64,000 nt of DNA. Origin: Arthrobacter sp. EpRS71. GTDB lineage: Bacteria; Actinomycetota; Actinomycetes; Actinomycetales; Micrococcaceae. The stretch lies in NCBI RefSeq assembly GCF_001512285.1, contig NZ_LNUV01000006.1, forward strand, positions 94,721 through 158,720, in the 5' to 3' direction. A program made the position numbers and the translations under genes. The notes under the pieces are model-generated. The model worked only from the letters and a program-made list of their open reading frames with translations, made no database searches and was not told the DNA's origin. Shown here one piece after another: positions 27,122 through 35,884 of the stretch (positions within the stretch are counted from its first letter, which is position 1; each line of letters opens with the position of its first letter).

Positions 27122-27826
27122 CTAGCCGGCCAGGGCGTCGTGGGCCGGCTCTTCCAAGCGCAAAGGCCTGCCGGCGTCGTCAAACCTGGCACCAGCGCCC
27201 AGCTGAATGAAGCGCACGGTCTGCGCTGTCTGGCGTTCAACGGCAGTGTGAAGCTCGACGTCGGAGGACGGCGACGGCGGGGGAGTCCCGCCGTCGGGCG
27301 TTCGGTTGCGGCGTGCGGCGCTGGCTGAGAGCGTTCCGAGAATGAGCCGCGCCAACTGCTCGACGTCGACGTCCGGCAAGTAACCCTGGTGGACGCCGTC
27401 CTGGAGGATGTCCTGCAACAGGACGTTGAGGTCGCCCACATGGTCGGCGAGCTTGGCGAAGGAGCCCGGGGAGAGGACGGCAGCCATGGCCGGGCCAGGA
27501 GGCAGATGGCGTCGGCTGAGATCCTCCACTTGGGCGCGGACATAGAGGGCAAGGCGGTCAACCGGGTTTTCCAGCGCGGCCAGCGAATCGCGGAGGTCCA
27601 CAATGAAGCGTTCGGTCTCATCCAGGGCATACGCGATGAGCAGTTGCTCCATGTCCGCGTAATAGTTGTAGACGGCAGTGCGGCCTACGCCGGCGTGGCG
27701 CGCCACGTCCGTCATGGTGAGGCCGGGTAGACCGTGAGTGAAGAGGAGCTCACCAAAAGCGGTCAGAATCCGACGTTGGGTCTCGGCGCGTTGGGCAGCA
27801 TTCGTGGCGGCCGTGATCCTTGGCAT
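27122..27826 (-). CDS. TetR family transcriptional regulator
   Basis: Regulator of 234 residues. The N-terminal HTH domain (RRILTAFGELLFTHGLPGLTMTDVARHAGVGRTAVYNYYADMEQLL) spans about residues 18-62. The C-terminal domain of about 150 residues includes a disordered Pro/Ser stretch (TPDGGTPPPSPSSD). There is no divergently transcribed transporter close by; the LacI gene starts 160 bases upstream on the other strand. Target unknown. Confidence 0.88.
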   Translation of the reverse strand: MPRITAATNAAQRAETQRRILTAFGELLFTHGLPGLTMTDVARHAGVGRTAVYNYYADMEQLLIAYALDETERFIVDLRDSLAALENPVDRLALYVRAQVEDLSRRHLPPGPAMAAVLSPGSFAKLADHVGDLNVLLQDILQDGVHQGYLPDVDVEQLARLILGTLSASAARRNRTPDGGTPPPSPSSDVELHTAVERQTAQTVRFIQLGAGARFDDAGRPLRLEEPAHDALAG

Positions 27827-27987
27827 ACAGACACTTTACCGCGATCTGTCACCAAGTATCGCGAGTTTTTGTTCAGCCGACGACCCTGTGCCGGGTCCAT
27901 GAGGGCATGAGGAGAACAAAAATTCGCGTAGCATCAAGGAAAACCGGTCATCCGCAGGGCCGATCAACACAGCAGCTAGGGGGCGTC

Positions 27988-28989
27988 GTGCGCGCAACGG
28001 TCAAAGACGTAGCGCGCCGTGCCGGGGTCTCGCCCAAAACGGTTTCCAATGTGATGAACGGCGTTGTGCCGGTAGCAGCGCCTACGCGGCTCAGGGTTGA
28101 GCAGGCCATGGCGGAGCTGGACTACGTTCCCAACCTCTCGGCGCGCGGACTGCGGAATGGGCGATCAGGGGTTATCGCCCTCGCATTGCCGGATCTCGCG
28201 ACCCCGTACTCGGCGGAGGTGGCCCACCATATTGTGGAAGTAGCCCACGAGCAGGGCTGGATTGTCCAGATCGAGGAAACGGGATCGGATCCGCAGCGCG
28301 AACAGGAGCTCATGACCCGGGCGCGCTCCAACCTCATTGATGGCCTGATCCTCAACCCCGTGGTACTGGACGAGAGTGCCGTCAAGGTTGGCGTGGCGCT
28401 GCCTCCGGTGGTCCTGCTGGGCGAGGTCTCGCAGCAGCTGGCGGACCGGGTGTTTGTGGACAGCTTCGCTGCTGCGCGGGACATGACCCTGGCGCTGGCC
28501 AGCTCCGGACGGCGGCGCATCGCCGTACTGGGCACCACCCAGGGGCGCGGATCAGCGGCAGCCATTCAGCGTACCCAAGGTTACGAAGCGGCGTTGGACA
28601 GCCTCGGGATTCCACGCGATGAATCGCTGCTGATCCCGTGCGAAAAGTGGACGCCGGAAACCGCGGCGAAAGCCCTGGGCGCTTATCTGGAAGGGAATCC
28701 CGTTCCCGAAGCCTTGTTCTGCTTCACGGACTCCATGGCGATTGGTGCCCTCAGTGTGCTCTGGAAACGGGGCTTGCGGGTTCCGGAGGACATCGCGGTA
28801 GCGGGCTTTGATGACATAGCCGATGGCCGCTATGCCGTTCCTTCGCTGACCACGGTTTCCTTTGACAAGCGGATGATTGCCAGCGAAGCCTTGCGCCTCC
28901 TTACGGAGCGTATGGGGGACCGGACGCGTGGTCAGCAGGTTGTCAGTGTGGATTACAGCGTTGTGGAACGGGACAGCACGCAGGTCTAG
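27988..28989 (+). CDS. LacI family repressor of the arabinoside operon
   Basis: Repressor of 333 residues. The HTH reads ATVKDVARRAGVSPKTVSNVMNG from residue 3, and the rest is the periplasmic-binding-like sugar domain with VAGFDDIADGRY near the C-terminus. The frame is open to 27820, but GTG at 27988 is preceded by AGGGGG and places the HTH at the N-terminus as usual. It is followed by an operator region with a lac-operator-like dyad and by an arabino-oligosaccharide import operon in the same direction. The inducer is probably arabinose or an arabinoside (inference). Confidence 0.92.
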   Translation: MRATVKDVARRAGVSPKTVSNVMNGVVPVAAPTRLRVEQAMAELDYVPNLSARGLRNGRSGVIALALPDLATPYSAEVAHHIVEVAHEQGWIVQIEETGSDPQREQELMTRARSNLIDGLILNPVVLDESAVKVGVALPPVVLLGEVSQQLADRVFVDSFAAARDMTLALASSGRRRIAVLGTTQGRGSAAAIQRTQGYEAALDSLGIPRDESLLIPCEKWTPETAAKALGAYLEGNPVPEALFCFTDSMAIGALSVLWKRGLRVPEDIAVAGFDDIADGRYAVPSLTTVSFDKRMIASEALRLLTERMGDRTRGQQVVSVDYSVVERDSTQV

Positions 28990-29028
28990 CTTGCTGCGGC
29001 CGAAAGCTTGAGCCGAGAGTCATGGATC

Positions 29029-29050
29029 AAATTGTGTGCGCTAACAATTT
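29029..29050. promoter_or_regulatory. lac-operator-like dyad
   Basis: AATTGTGTGCGCTAACAATT (29030-29049) matches the ideal symmetric E. coli lac operator AATTGTGAGCGCTCACAATT at 18 of 20 positions and extends by one further A/T pair. It lies just upstream of the predicted promoter of the arabinoside operon and 40 bases downstream of a LacI-family gene, its likely binder. Confidence 0.78.
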
Positions 29051-29054
29051 TCTC

Positions 29055-29083
29055 TTGCCCTAGCTATTACATCGATGTAATGT
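29055..29083 (+). promoter_or_regulatory. Predicted promoter overlapped by a 16-bp palindrome
   Basis: TTGCCC (29055-29060) and TAATGT (29078-29083) are separated by 17 bases and fit -35 and -10 boxes. The perfect palindrome ATTACATCGATGTAAT (29066-29081) covers the spacer and half of the -10 box, an ideal position for repression. The GTG start of the binding-protein gene lies 114 bases downstream, after AAAGGAG. Confidence 0.7.
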
Positions 29084-29196
29084 GAGACCTGCGTCACCCC
29101 CGGGCCAACCTTTACCCGAGCGCGGGGACGCGCCGGAGCCGGATTTTGAGCAACACAGCAGTGACCTTTCAGCGGACCCATCCAAAGGAGTGACGG

Positions 29197-30531
29197 GTGA
29201 AGCAGTTTGAATCTTTGACCGGGAAACAGTTGTCCCGGAGACAGTTAATGACAGGATCAGCCCTCCTTGGCGGAGGACTCCTGGCCGCAGGCCTCACCGG
29301 CTGCGGAGGAGCGGCGCAGGCCGCCTCCGTGCAGGATATTGATTTTTGGCACCTCCTGTCCGGCGGCGATGGCATCAAGATGCAGGCCATGATCAACGCA
29401 GCCAACCAGGCCAACCCCGCATTCAAGGTGCACCCCACAGTGCTCGCCTGGGGCCCGCCGTACTACACCAAACTGGCCATGGCATCGGCAGGAGGACGCC
29501 CGCCCGAGGTGGCCATCATGCACGCCAGCCGGGTCCCCGGGTACGCGCCGGGAGGACTCATCGAGCCGTGGGATCTGGATTTGCTGGCGGAAAACGGAGT
29601 CACGGCTGCGGATTTTGCCCCCAGGATCTGGGAGAAGAGCCAGCACGACGGCAAGGTCTTCTCCATCGCACTGGACTCCCACCCGTTCGTGATGTTCTAC
29701 AACACGGACATCGCAGGAAAAGCGGGCGTACTGGCCGGCAACGGTCAGCTCCAGGAGGTGAGCTCGCCGGAAGAGTTCAAAGCCATGGCCTTGGAAATGC
29801 AGAAGGTCACCAAGGCCCACGGACTCTCCTTCGGGTACCTCGGCAGCGGTTCGCAAATGTGGCGCCTGTTCTACACCCTTTACAAACAGCACGGTGTTGA
29901 CATGGAACTGACGCCGGGACAGCCCATGAAGGTGGACCGGGAAGCAGCCATCGAGTCGCTGGAGTTCATGGCCTCACTCTTTGATGACACCATCGCAGCC
30001 CAGGCAGGGGATATCAGTACGGGCATCGCGGAGTTCGCCCGCGGCGGATCGGGCATGCTGTTCAGCGGGGTGTGGGAACTGCCCACCATGAAGAAAGCCG
30101 GAATCCCCGTTGATGCGGCCACCATTCCCACGCTCTACGGGACACCCGCCTCCTATGCGGACTCGCACTCCTTTGTCCTCCCGCGTCAACTGACGCTGAA
30201 CGAGGACAAACGCAGGGACGTCTACAAGTTCGTCACCGATGTCCTCAAAGGATCGCTGTCCTGGGCTGAGGCAGGACACATCCCCGGATACCAGCCCGTG
30301 GTCCAGTCACAGGCCTACCGCGAACTCACGCCCCAGATTCACTACGCCAACGCGGCGGACATCATCGCCTACGATCCCGAATCCTGGTTCAGCGGTTCGG
30401 GCTCGGACTGGCAAACCTACTTCGCGGAGAACGTCCAGAACGTCCTCCTGGGCAGGGACAAGGCAGCTGCAGGATGGGATGCCTTCGAACAACGCACCAA
30501 CACCCTCCTCTCCCGTCCCAACCCGGTCTAA
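29197..30531 (+). CDS. ABC transporter sugar-binding lipoprotein (arabinoside uptake)
   Basis: Extracellular solute-binding protein of 444 residues, family 1. The N-terminus has twin arginines (SRRQLMTG) and a lipobox LTGC with Cys36 as lipidation site, so it is a lipoprotein probably exported by Tat. The mature part has binding-protein features such as DFWHLLSGGDGIKM. The operon holds two permeases and a GH51 arabinofuranosidase, so arabinose oligosaccharides are the likely ligand, as for AraN of Bacillus (inference). GTG start with AAAGGAG upstream. Confidence 0.93.
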   Translation: MKQFESLTGKQLSRRQLMTGSALLGGGLLAAGLTGCGGAAQAASVQDIDFWHLLSGGDGIKMQAMINAANQANPAFKVHPTVLAWGPPYYTKLAMASAGGRPPEVAIMHASRVPGYAPGGLIEPWDLDLLAENGVTAADFAPRIWEKSQHDGKVFSIALDSHPFVMFYNTDIAGKAGVLAGNGQLQEVSSPEEFKAMALEMQKVTKAHGLSFGYLGSGSQMWRLFYTLYKQHGVDMELTPGQPMKVDREAAIESLEFMASLFDDTIAAQAGDISTGIAEFARGGSGMLFSGVWELPTMKKAGIPVDAATIPTLYGTPASYADSHSFVLPRQLTLNEDKRRDVYKFVTDVLKGSLSWAEAGHIPGYQPVVQSQAYRELTPQIHYANAADIIAYDPESWFSGSGSDWQTYFAENVQNVLLGRDKAAAGWDAFEQRTNTLLSRPNPV

Positions 30532-30567
30532 CCGGCCCTTGTACCGAGCGACCCAAGGAGTTCTTGA

Positions 30568-31488
30568 ATGAGTACCTCTACGCTGTCCCGGCCCAGGCCG
30601 GAGACCCTCCGCAAACCCGCCAGCCGCACCCGAAGCAACCTGAGCGGCTGGGGATTCGCCGCCCCTTTCCTGTTCTTCTTCCTCGTGTTCCTGGTGTGGC
30701 CCATCCTGTACGGCTTCTACATGAGCCTCACGGGCAAGTCCCTCACCGGCGCAAACGACAGCCTGATCGGCTTCGCGAACTATGCCGAAGCCCTGGCCGA
30801 CGCCGATATGTGGCGTTCCCTGGGCAACACGCTCTACTTCACGGTGATCAGCACAGTCCCCTTGGTCCTCGTCGCGCTGGTCATGGCCGCGTTGCTCAAC
30901 ATCGGGCTTCCGGCCCAGTGGCTGTGGCGCCTGTCCTACTTTGCGCCGTACCTGCTGGCCTCCACGGTGGTCTCCTTGTTCTTCACCTGGATGTACAACC
31001 CTCAGCTCGGCCTGATCAATGAGTTCCTGACAGGAATCGGCCTGCCAAGAGTGGCCTGGCTCAACGACCCCAACGTGGCTATGTGGGCAATCGTGATCGC
31101 CACGCTCTGGTGGACCGTAGGCTTTAACTTCCTGCTCTACCTGGCAGCCATGCAGAACATCCCGGCCCAGCATTATGAGGCAGCATCCTTGGATGGTGCC
31201 GGGGCTTGGCGCCAGTTCTTCTCCATCACCTTGCCGCAGCTCACGCCTACAACGGTGATGATCGTGCTGCTCCAGATCCTGGCTTCGCTGAAGATCTTCG
31301 ATCAGGTCTATCAGATGACCGCAGGTGGCCCCGGTGGATCCACCCGGCCCGTGGTGCAGTACATCTTCGAAACCGGGTTCACCGGTTACCGGCTGGGTTA
31401 CTCGGCAGCCATCTCCTACATCTTCTTCGGACTGATCGTGGTCATCTCGGTCATGCAGTTCGTCATCACCCGCCGCAGGAGTGCATAA
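30568..31488 (+). CDS. ABC sugar permease, MalF/AraP-like
   Basis: Inner-membrane permease of 306 residues with six predicted transmembrane helices. The cytoplasmic EAA loop reads YEAASLDGAGAWRQFFSITLPQL, the contact site for the ATPase. Late segment GGPGGSTRPVVQYIFETGF is typical of carbohydrate uptake transporter-1 permeases. It is 36 bases after the binding-protein gene and two bases before the second permease gene. No ATPase gene is in the operon. Confidence 0.94.
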   Translation: MSTSTLSRPRPETLRKPASRTRSNLSGWGFAAPFLFFFLVFLVWPILYGFYMSLTGKSLTGANDSLIGFANYAEALADADMWRSLGNTLYFTVISTVPLVLVALVMAALLNIGLPAQWLWRLSYFAPYLLASTVVSLFFTWMYNPQLGLINEFLTGIGLPRVAWLNDPNVAMWAIVIATLWWTVGFNFLLYLAAMQNIPAQHYEAASLDGAGAWRQFFSITLPQLTPTTVMIVLLQILASLKIFDQVYQMTAGGPGGSTRPVVQYIFETGFTGYRLGYSAAISYIFFGLIVVISVMQFVITRRRSA

Positions 31489-31490
31489 CC

Positions 31491-32393
31491 ATGGCAACCC
31501 CTACCCTGACCCGTCCCGCATCACATGCCACCACCGCAGATAGCCTCACGATCCGCCAACCGCGCAAGAAGCTGACGGTCGGCAGGATCGCCGCCATCGC
31601 CGTCGCGGCCTTCATCGCCGTGCTGTGGCTGATTCCCTTCGCGTGGGCCACGGCCACCGCCTTCAAGACCGAAACGGATGCCGCGGCCCCGGACGTCACT
31701 TGGCTGCCGCCGTCGGGCTTCACACCTGAAGCGTTCGTCAAGGTGTTCCAGGACGGTAACATCCCGCTCTGGACGTGGAACTCGCTCTACACCTCGGCAG
31801 CTATCACGGCGATCACGCTGGTGATTTCGGCGCTGGTTGCGTACGCGCTCTCCAGGATCGACTTCAGGGGCAAGAAGGTGTTGATGACGGTGATCATCGC
31901 GTCCATCATCATCCCGCCGCCCGTGCTGATCATCCCGCTGTTCTACCAAATGCTGGCGCTGAACCTGATCGATACCTCGTGGGCCATCATCCTGCCGCAG
32001 GTCATCCACCCCGCCATGGTGTTCGTTCTGAAGAAGTTCTTCGACCAGATCCCGCGTGAACTCGAGGAAGCGGCTGTGATGGACGGTGCCAGCCGCTTGC
32101 GGATCTTCACCCAAATCATCCTGCCGTTGTCCCGGCCCATCCTGGCCGCCGTCGCGATCTTCGTGTTCATCGGTGCGTGGAACAACTTCCTGTGGCCCTT
32201 CATCGCCACCAACGACGGCAACCTGCTGACGCTCCCGGTCGGATTGCAGACCATCAAGAGCGCCTACGGCATCCAGTACGCGCAGAACATGGCGTCCGCC
32301 CTGCTCGCGGCACTGCCGCTGATCGTCGTTTTCCTGTTCTTCCAGCGCCAGATCATCAAGGGCGTCGCGACGACGGGACTCGCCGGAACCTGA
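31491..32393 (+). CDS. ABC sugar permease, MalG/AraQ-like
   Basis: Second permease of the arabinoside importer, 300 residues and six helices. The EAA loop is LEEAAVMDGASRLRIFTQIILPL, and the C-terminal part has NNFLWPFIATNDGNLLTLPVG. The frame is open upstream to 31206 inside the previous gene, but ATG at 31491, two bases after that gene's stop, is the proper start. It pairs with the preceding permease; the ATPase is probably a shared MsiK-type protein encoded elsewhere. Confidence 0.94.
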   Translation: MATPTLTRPASHATTADSLTIRQPRKKLTVGRIAAIAVAAFIAVLWLIPFAWATATAFKTETDAAAPDVTWLPPSGFTPEAFVKVFQDGNIPLWTWNSLYTSAAITAITLVISALVAYALSRIDFRGKKVLMTVIIASIIIPPPVLIIPLFYQMLALNLIDTSWAIILPQVIHPAMVFVLKKFFDQIPRELEEAAVMDGASRLRIFTQIILPLSRPILAAVAIFVFIGAWNNFLWPFIATNDGNLLTLPVGLQTIKSAYGIQYAQNMASALLAALPLIVVFLFFQRQIIKGVATTGLAGT

Positions 32394-32441
32394 CCGGCAC
32401 CAATTTTCAACAACAGTTTCAGTACACAACCAAGGAGATAC

Positions 32442-33980
32442 ATGTCCCGCGCACGCATCACCCTCGACCGCGACTTCACCATTGGCGAGGTACCCCGACG
32501 ACTCTTCGGCTCCTTCGTGGAGCACATGGGCCGCTGTGTTTACACCGGTATCTACGAACCCGGGCACCCGGAGGCTGACCAGAACGGTTTCCGGCAGGAC
32601 GTCATGAAGCTCGTGAAGGAACTCGGCGCCACCGTGATCCGGTACCCCGGCGGCAACTTCGTTTCCGGCTACAACTGGGAAGACGGGATTGGCCCCGTGG
32701 AAAACCGGCCGCGCCGCCTGGACGGGGCCTGGCACACCGTGGAGACCAACGCCTTTGGCCTGCACGAGTTTGTGGACTGGTCCAAGCAGGCCGGCACGGA
32801 AATCATGGAAGCCATCAACCTGGGCACCAGGGGAGTGGACGCTGCCCGCGAGATCGTGGAGTACGCCAACCACCCCGGCGGAACCTACCTGTCAGATCTC
32901 CGCGCCAAGAACGGCCATAAGGACCCGTTCAACATCAAGCTCTGGTGCCTGGGCAACGAGCTGGACGGGCCGTGGCAGATCGGACACAAGACCGCCGACG
33001 AATACGGCCGGCTGGCGCAGGAAGCCGCCAAGGCCATGCGGTTTGTTGACCCCACGCTGGAGTTGGTGGCCTGCGGCAGTTCCAGCTCTTCGATGCCCAC
33101 CTTCGGCGCGTGGGAGCAGACCGTCCTCACCCACACCTACGACGAAGTGGACTACGTGTCCCTCCACGCCTACTACCAGGAGCACGACGGCGACGTCGGC
33201 AGCTTCCTGGCCTCCGCCGTCGACACCGATTATTTCATTGAGTCAGTGATCGCCACCGCGGATGCCGTCCGGGCCAAAGGCAAGCACAAGAAGCACATCA
33301 ACCTGTCCTTCGACGAGTGGAACGTTTGGTACCAGCGTGGCCTGGATACTGAGGACCAGCCGCACAACGTGGCCAAGGCCGGATGGCGCGAGCACCCCCG
33401 CGTGATCGAGGACAAGTACAACGTGACCGATGCGGTGGTGGTGGGGACTCTGCTCAACTCGCTGCTCCGCCACGGTGACCGCGTCAAGATCGCCAACCAG
33501 GCGCAGCTGGTCAACGTGATCGCCCCGATCTTCAGCGAGGAGAACGGCCCGGCCTGGAAGCAGACCATTTTCCACCCGTTCGCGCGGATGGCCGAACTCG
33601 CCAAGGGCCAGATCCTGCGACTCTCGGTGGACTCAGACAAGTACTCGAACAGCCGCTTTGGAGACACCGACGTGGTGGACGTCAGCGCTACGTGGAACGA
33701 GGAAACGGGCCGGCTGGCTCTGTTCTTCGCCAACCGCGGGCTGGAAGAAGCCGCCGACGTCGAGGTTGCCTTGCGCGGTTTCGACGCCCGCCAAGTGCTC
33801 CGCGCCGAAGTCCTGGAGATCCCCGAGGGTGGCGATCGCCTGACCATCAACAGCCAGGATCAGCCGGGCCGCGTGGGCCTGACTGCTCTGGAAGGTGTGA
33901 AGGCGACTGGCTCCGAACTCCGCCTGACGCTGCCCGCGTTGTCGTGGGCCGTCGTCGAGCTTGACGTGGTGAAAGGCTAG
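32442..33980 (+). CDS. abfA: Alpha-N-arabinofuranosidase, GH51
   Basis: Cytoplasmic retaining hydrolase of 512 residues that releases L-arabinose from arabino-oligosaccharides. GH51 features are clear: FGSFVEHMGRCVYTGIYEP at the N-terminus, the acid/base Glu173 in CLGNELDGPW, and the nucleophile Glu292 in FDEWNVWY. There is no signal peptide, which fits intracellular processing of imported oligomers. ATG follows AAGGAG. It is last in the LacI-controlled operon and is followed by palindrome copy 2. Confidence 0.95.
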   Translation: MSRARITLDRDFTIGEVPRRLFGSFVEHMGRCVYTGIYEPGHPEADQNGFRQDVMKLVKELGATVIRYPGGNFVSGYNWEDGIGPVENRPRRLDGAWHTVETNAFGLHEFVDWSKQAGTEIMEAINLGTRGVDAAREIVEYANHPGGTYLSDLRAKNGHKDPFNIKLWCLGNELDGPWQIGHKTADEYGRLAQEAAKAMRFVDPTLELVACGSSSSSMPTFGAWEQTVLTHTYDEVDYVSLHAYYQEHDGDVGSFLASAVDTDYFIESVIATADAVRAKGKHKKHINLSFDEWNVWYQRGLDTEDQPHNVAKAGWREHPRVIEDKYNVTDAVVVGTLLNSLLRHGDRVKIANQAQLVNVIAPIFSEENGPAWKQTIFHPFARMAELAKGQILRLSVDSDKYSNSRFGDTDVVDVSATWNEETGRLALFFANRGLEEAADVEVALRGFDARQVLRAEVLEIPEGGDRLTINSQDQPGRVGLTALEGVKATGSELRLTLPALSWAVVELDVVKG

Positions 33981-33987
33981 CCCGCGT

Positions 33988-34055
33988 ACCCAACTGGGTA
34001 GCAGATCAGGCCGTTCTGAGCGCTCAGAACGACCTCAACTGCTACCCAGTTGGGT
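33988..34055. repeat. Intergenic palindrome family, copy 2
   Basis: Inverted repeat of 68 bp centred between 34021 and 34022, between convergent abfA and the DsbA-like gene. The left arm and centre are identical to copy 1 from GGTAGCAGATCAGGCC through the central GAGCGCTC. The right arm differs (GACCTCAACTGC), leaving three mismatches in the stem. The outer arms ACCCAACTGGGTAGCAG / CTGCTACCCAGTTGGGT pair perfectly. Confidence 0.87.
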
Positions 34056-34078
34056 GGACGCACGACGGCGGGGGCTAC

Positions 34079-34777
34079 TTAGACGGCGCAGCCGTCAGGG
34101 CCGCAGGCCTCGGCGTCGGAGGCGCCCACCGGGATCAGCGGGTTGGCTTCCTGCCACGCTTGGTTGAGGGCCTCGCTGAACAGTTCTGCGGGCTGGGCGC
34201 CGGAGATGCCGTACTTGCGGTCGATAACGAAGAACGGGACGCCGGTGACACCGATGGCGCGGGCCTCGTTGATGTCCATGTTCACGTCATCGGTGAACTT
34301 GTCCGTAGTGAAAAGCTCCGACACTTCATCCGCCGGCAATTCGAGGGAGGCACCGAGTTCCGTGAGGTACTCCTTGTTGCCGATGTCCTTGCCATGCTCG
34401 AAGTGATCGCTGAGGAGCTGTTCCTTGGCGGCATCCTGCTTGCCGTGCTGCGACGCCAAGTGGATCAGCCGGTGCGCCGTGAAGCTGTTGGCCACCACCA
34501 CCTTGTCGAAGTGGTAGTCCAGGCCTTCGCCCTTTGCCGTCTCCGTGACGTGGACGAACATCTGCTTGACCTGCTCCGGAGCCATGCCCTTGCGGTTGCT
34601 CAGGTAGTCCAGCTCCGTGCCGTCATAGTGCTCCGGGACGGAAGGGTCCAGCTGGTAGCTCTTCCACTCGATGTCCACGGAATCGCGGTGCGGGAACTGT
34701 GCCAGGGCGGTCTCAAAACGGCGCTTGCCGATGTAGCACCACGGACACGCGACGTCTGACCAGATCTCAATCTTCAT
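34079..34777 (-). CDS. DsbA family oxidoreductase, FrnE-like
   Basis: Soluble thioredoxin-fold protein of 232 residues. It begins MKIEIWSDVACPWCYIGKRRFE with the active-site CPWC (Cys11, Cys14), has an all-helical insertion, and closes with GVTGVPFFVIDRKYGISGAQ, the cis-Pro loop. There is no signal peptide, so it is cytoplasmic like FrnE and related to 2-hydroxychromene-2-carboxylate isomerases. The frame is open to 34960, but ATG at 34777 starts the domain. The C-terminal tail carries CGPDGCAV, a possible second redox pair. Confidence 0.91.
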   Translation of the reverse strand: MKIEIWSDVACPWCYIGKRRFETALAQFPHRDSVDIEWKSYQLDPSVPEHYDGTELDYLSNRKGMAPEQVKQMFVHVTETAKGEGLDYHFDKVVVANSFTAHRLIHLASQHGKQDAAKEQLLSDHFEHGKDIGNKEYLTELGASLELPADEVSELFTTDKFTDDVNMDINEARAIGVTGVPFFVIDRKYGISGAQPAELFSEALNQAWQEANPLIPVGASDAEACGPDGCAV

Positions 34778-34847
34778 GCCGTTGACAACTCTGTGGGCCG
34801 GCAGGGCATTCCTTGCACGGCTGTTATTCTCCTCACCCGTCGCTGCG

Positions 34848-35378
34848 CTACAGCTCGTATTCCATGACGAAGTCGTGTTCCACGGTGTTGCCGAGCTTGA
34901 ACGACTTGGTACCAACCCGCTGGAAACCGCTCTTCTCATAGAAGCGGATGGCCTTGGCATTCTCGCTGTTCACGCCCAGCCAGACGCCGGCCGCTCCCTT
35001 GTCTGCCGCATGGGCGACGGAGGCCTGCATCAGCCGGGATGCGGCGCCCTTGCCGTGGTGGTCCGGGTGGACGTAGCACTTGCTCAGCTCCGTGGAGGGG
35101 AGCGCGGACAGCACGGAAGCGACGTCGGGGTCGCTGGCCGGCTTGGCAACCAAGAGGGTGTACCCGGTCAACTGCCCGTCGTCGTCGAGGACAAGGATGC
35201 TGATATTCGCGTCGGCGAGGTATTCCGTGAAATTGGCTTCGCTCAACGTCTTCTCCACGTGCGCCTGGATATCGGCCGGCGAGGAGCCCGGCGGGCAGGC
35301 CAGCGGGAAGGTGACGGCGGCAAGCTCGGCGAGCTTTCCGGCGTCGTGCGTTGTTGCGGTGCGGATGGTTGCGGTCAT
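34848..35378 (-). CDS. GNAT family N-acetyltransferase
   Basis: Acetyl-CoA-dependent acetyltransferase of 176 residues. The motif A region STELSKCYVHPDHHGKGAASRLMQAS has the Q/R-x-x-G-x-G/A-like acetyl-CoA loop (HHGKGAA), followed by GVWLGVNSENAKAIRFYEKSGFQRVG. ATG at 35378 with GGGGAC upstream is preferred over a start nine codons earlier. It is 70 bases upstream of the DsbA-like gene on the same strand. Acceptor unknown. Confidence 0.9.
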   Translation of the reverse strand: MTATIRTATTHDAGKLAELAAVTFPLACPPGSSPADIQAHVEKTLSEANFTEYLADANISILVLDDDGQLTGYTLLVAKPASDPDVASVLSALPSTELSKCYVHPDHHGKGAASRLMQASVAHAADKGAAGVWLGVNSENAKAIRFYEKSGFQRVGTKSFKLGNTVEHDFVMEYEL

Positions 35379-35459
35379 GACGTCCCCCTTGCGAGTTTTT
35401 GGCACAGCTAATGCCCCTAAGAACGAATCTTAAGGGCATGAGCTGGACGGAAACTCCTC

Positions 35460-35852
35460 TTACTCCGCTTTGACCGCCAGCACCGGGCAGTCGGCCTCCA
35501 GCAGGATCCGTTGGGAGACGCTGCCCATGATGAGCTTGCCCACCGGGCTGCGGCGGCGAAGGCCAATGACAATCAGGCTGGCGTCATTGTCGTCGGCGGC
35601 GTCCAGGACCTCGGCTGCTGCGTCGTGACCGCGGACCGGTTGCTTGATGATGTGCTGGATACCGTGCTCGGCGAGGCGCTCTTCGATGCTCTGAATATCC
35701 GGCTCCTGGGCGTACCGGTTATCCACCAGGGCGTCGCCCTTGGACGAGTTGATGACCAGCAGGGTGTCGTTGCTTTTCTTGGCCTCGGCGATGGCTTGCG
35801 TCAGTGCCGCTTCGCCTTCAGGTGTGGGGACGTATCCCACCACGATGGTCAT
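35460..35852 (-). CDS. Universal stress protein (UspA family)
   Basis: Small soluble protein of 130 residues with a single Usp domain. It starts MTIVVGYVPTPEGEAALTQA and ends with the ATP-binding G-2x-G-9x-G(S/T) type motif GLRRRSPVGKLIMGSVSQRILLEADCPVLAV. The open frame continues upstream without meaning; ATG at 35852 has AGGAGA before it. It follows tctA on the same strand by about 30 bases, so it may be the last gene of the tctCBA operon. Confidence 0.92.
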   Translation of the reverse strand: MTIVVGYVPTPEGEAALTQAIAEAKKSNDTLLVINSSKGDALVDNRYAQEPDIQSIEERLAEHGIQHIIKQPVRGHDAAAEVLDAADDNDASLIVIGLRRRSPVGKLIMGSVSQRILLEADCPVLAVKAE

Positions 35853-35884
35853 GGTTTCTCCTGTTTTTACTGGAAGTGGATGGT

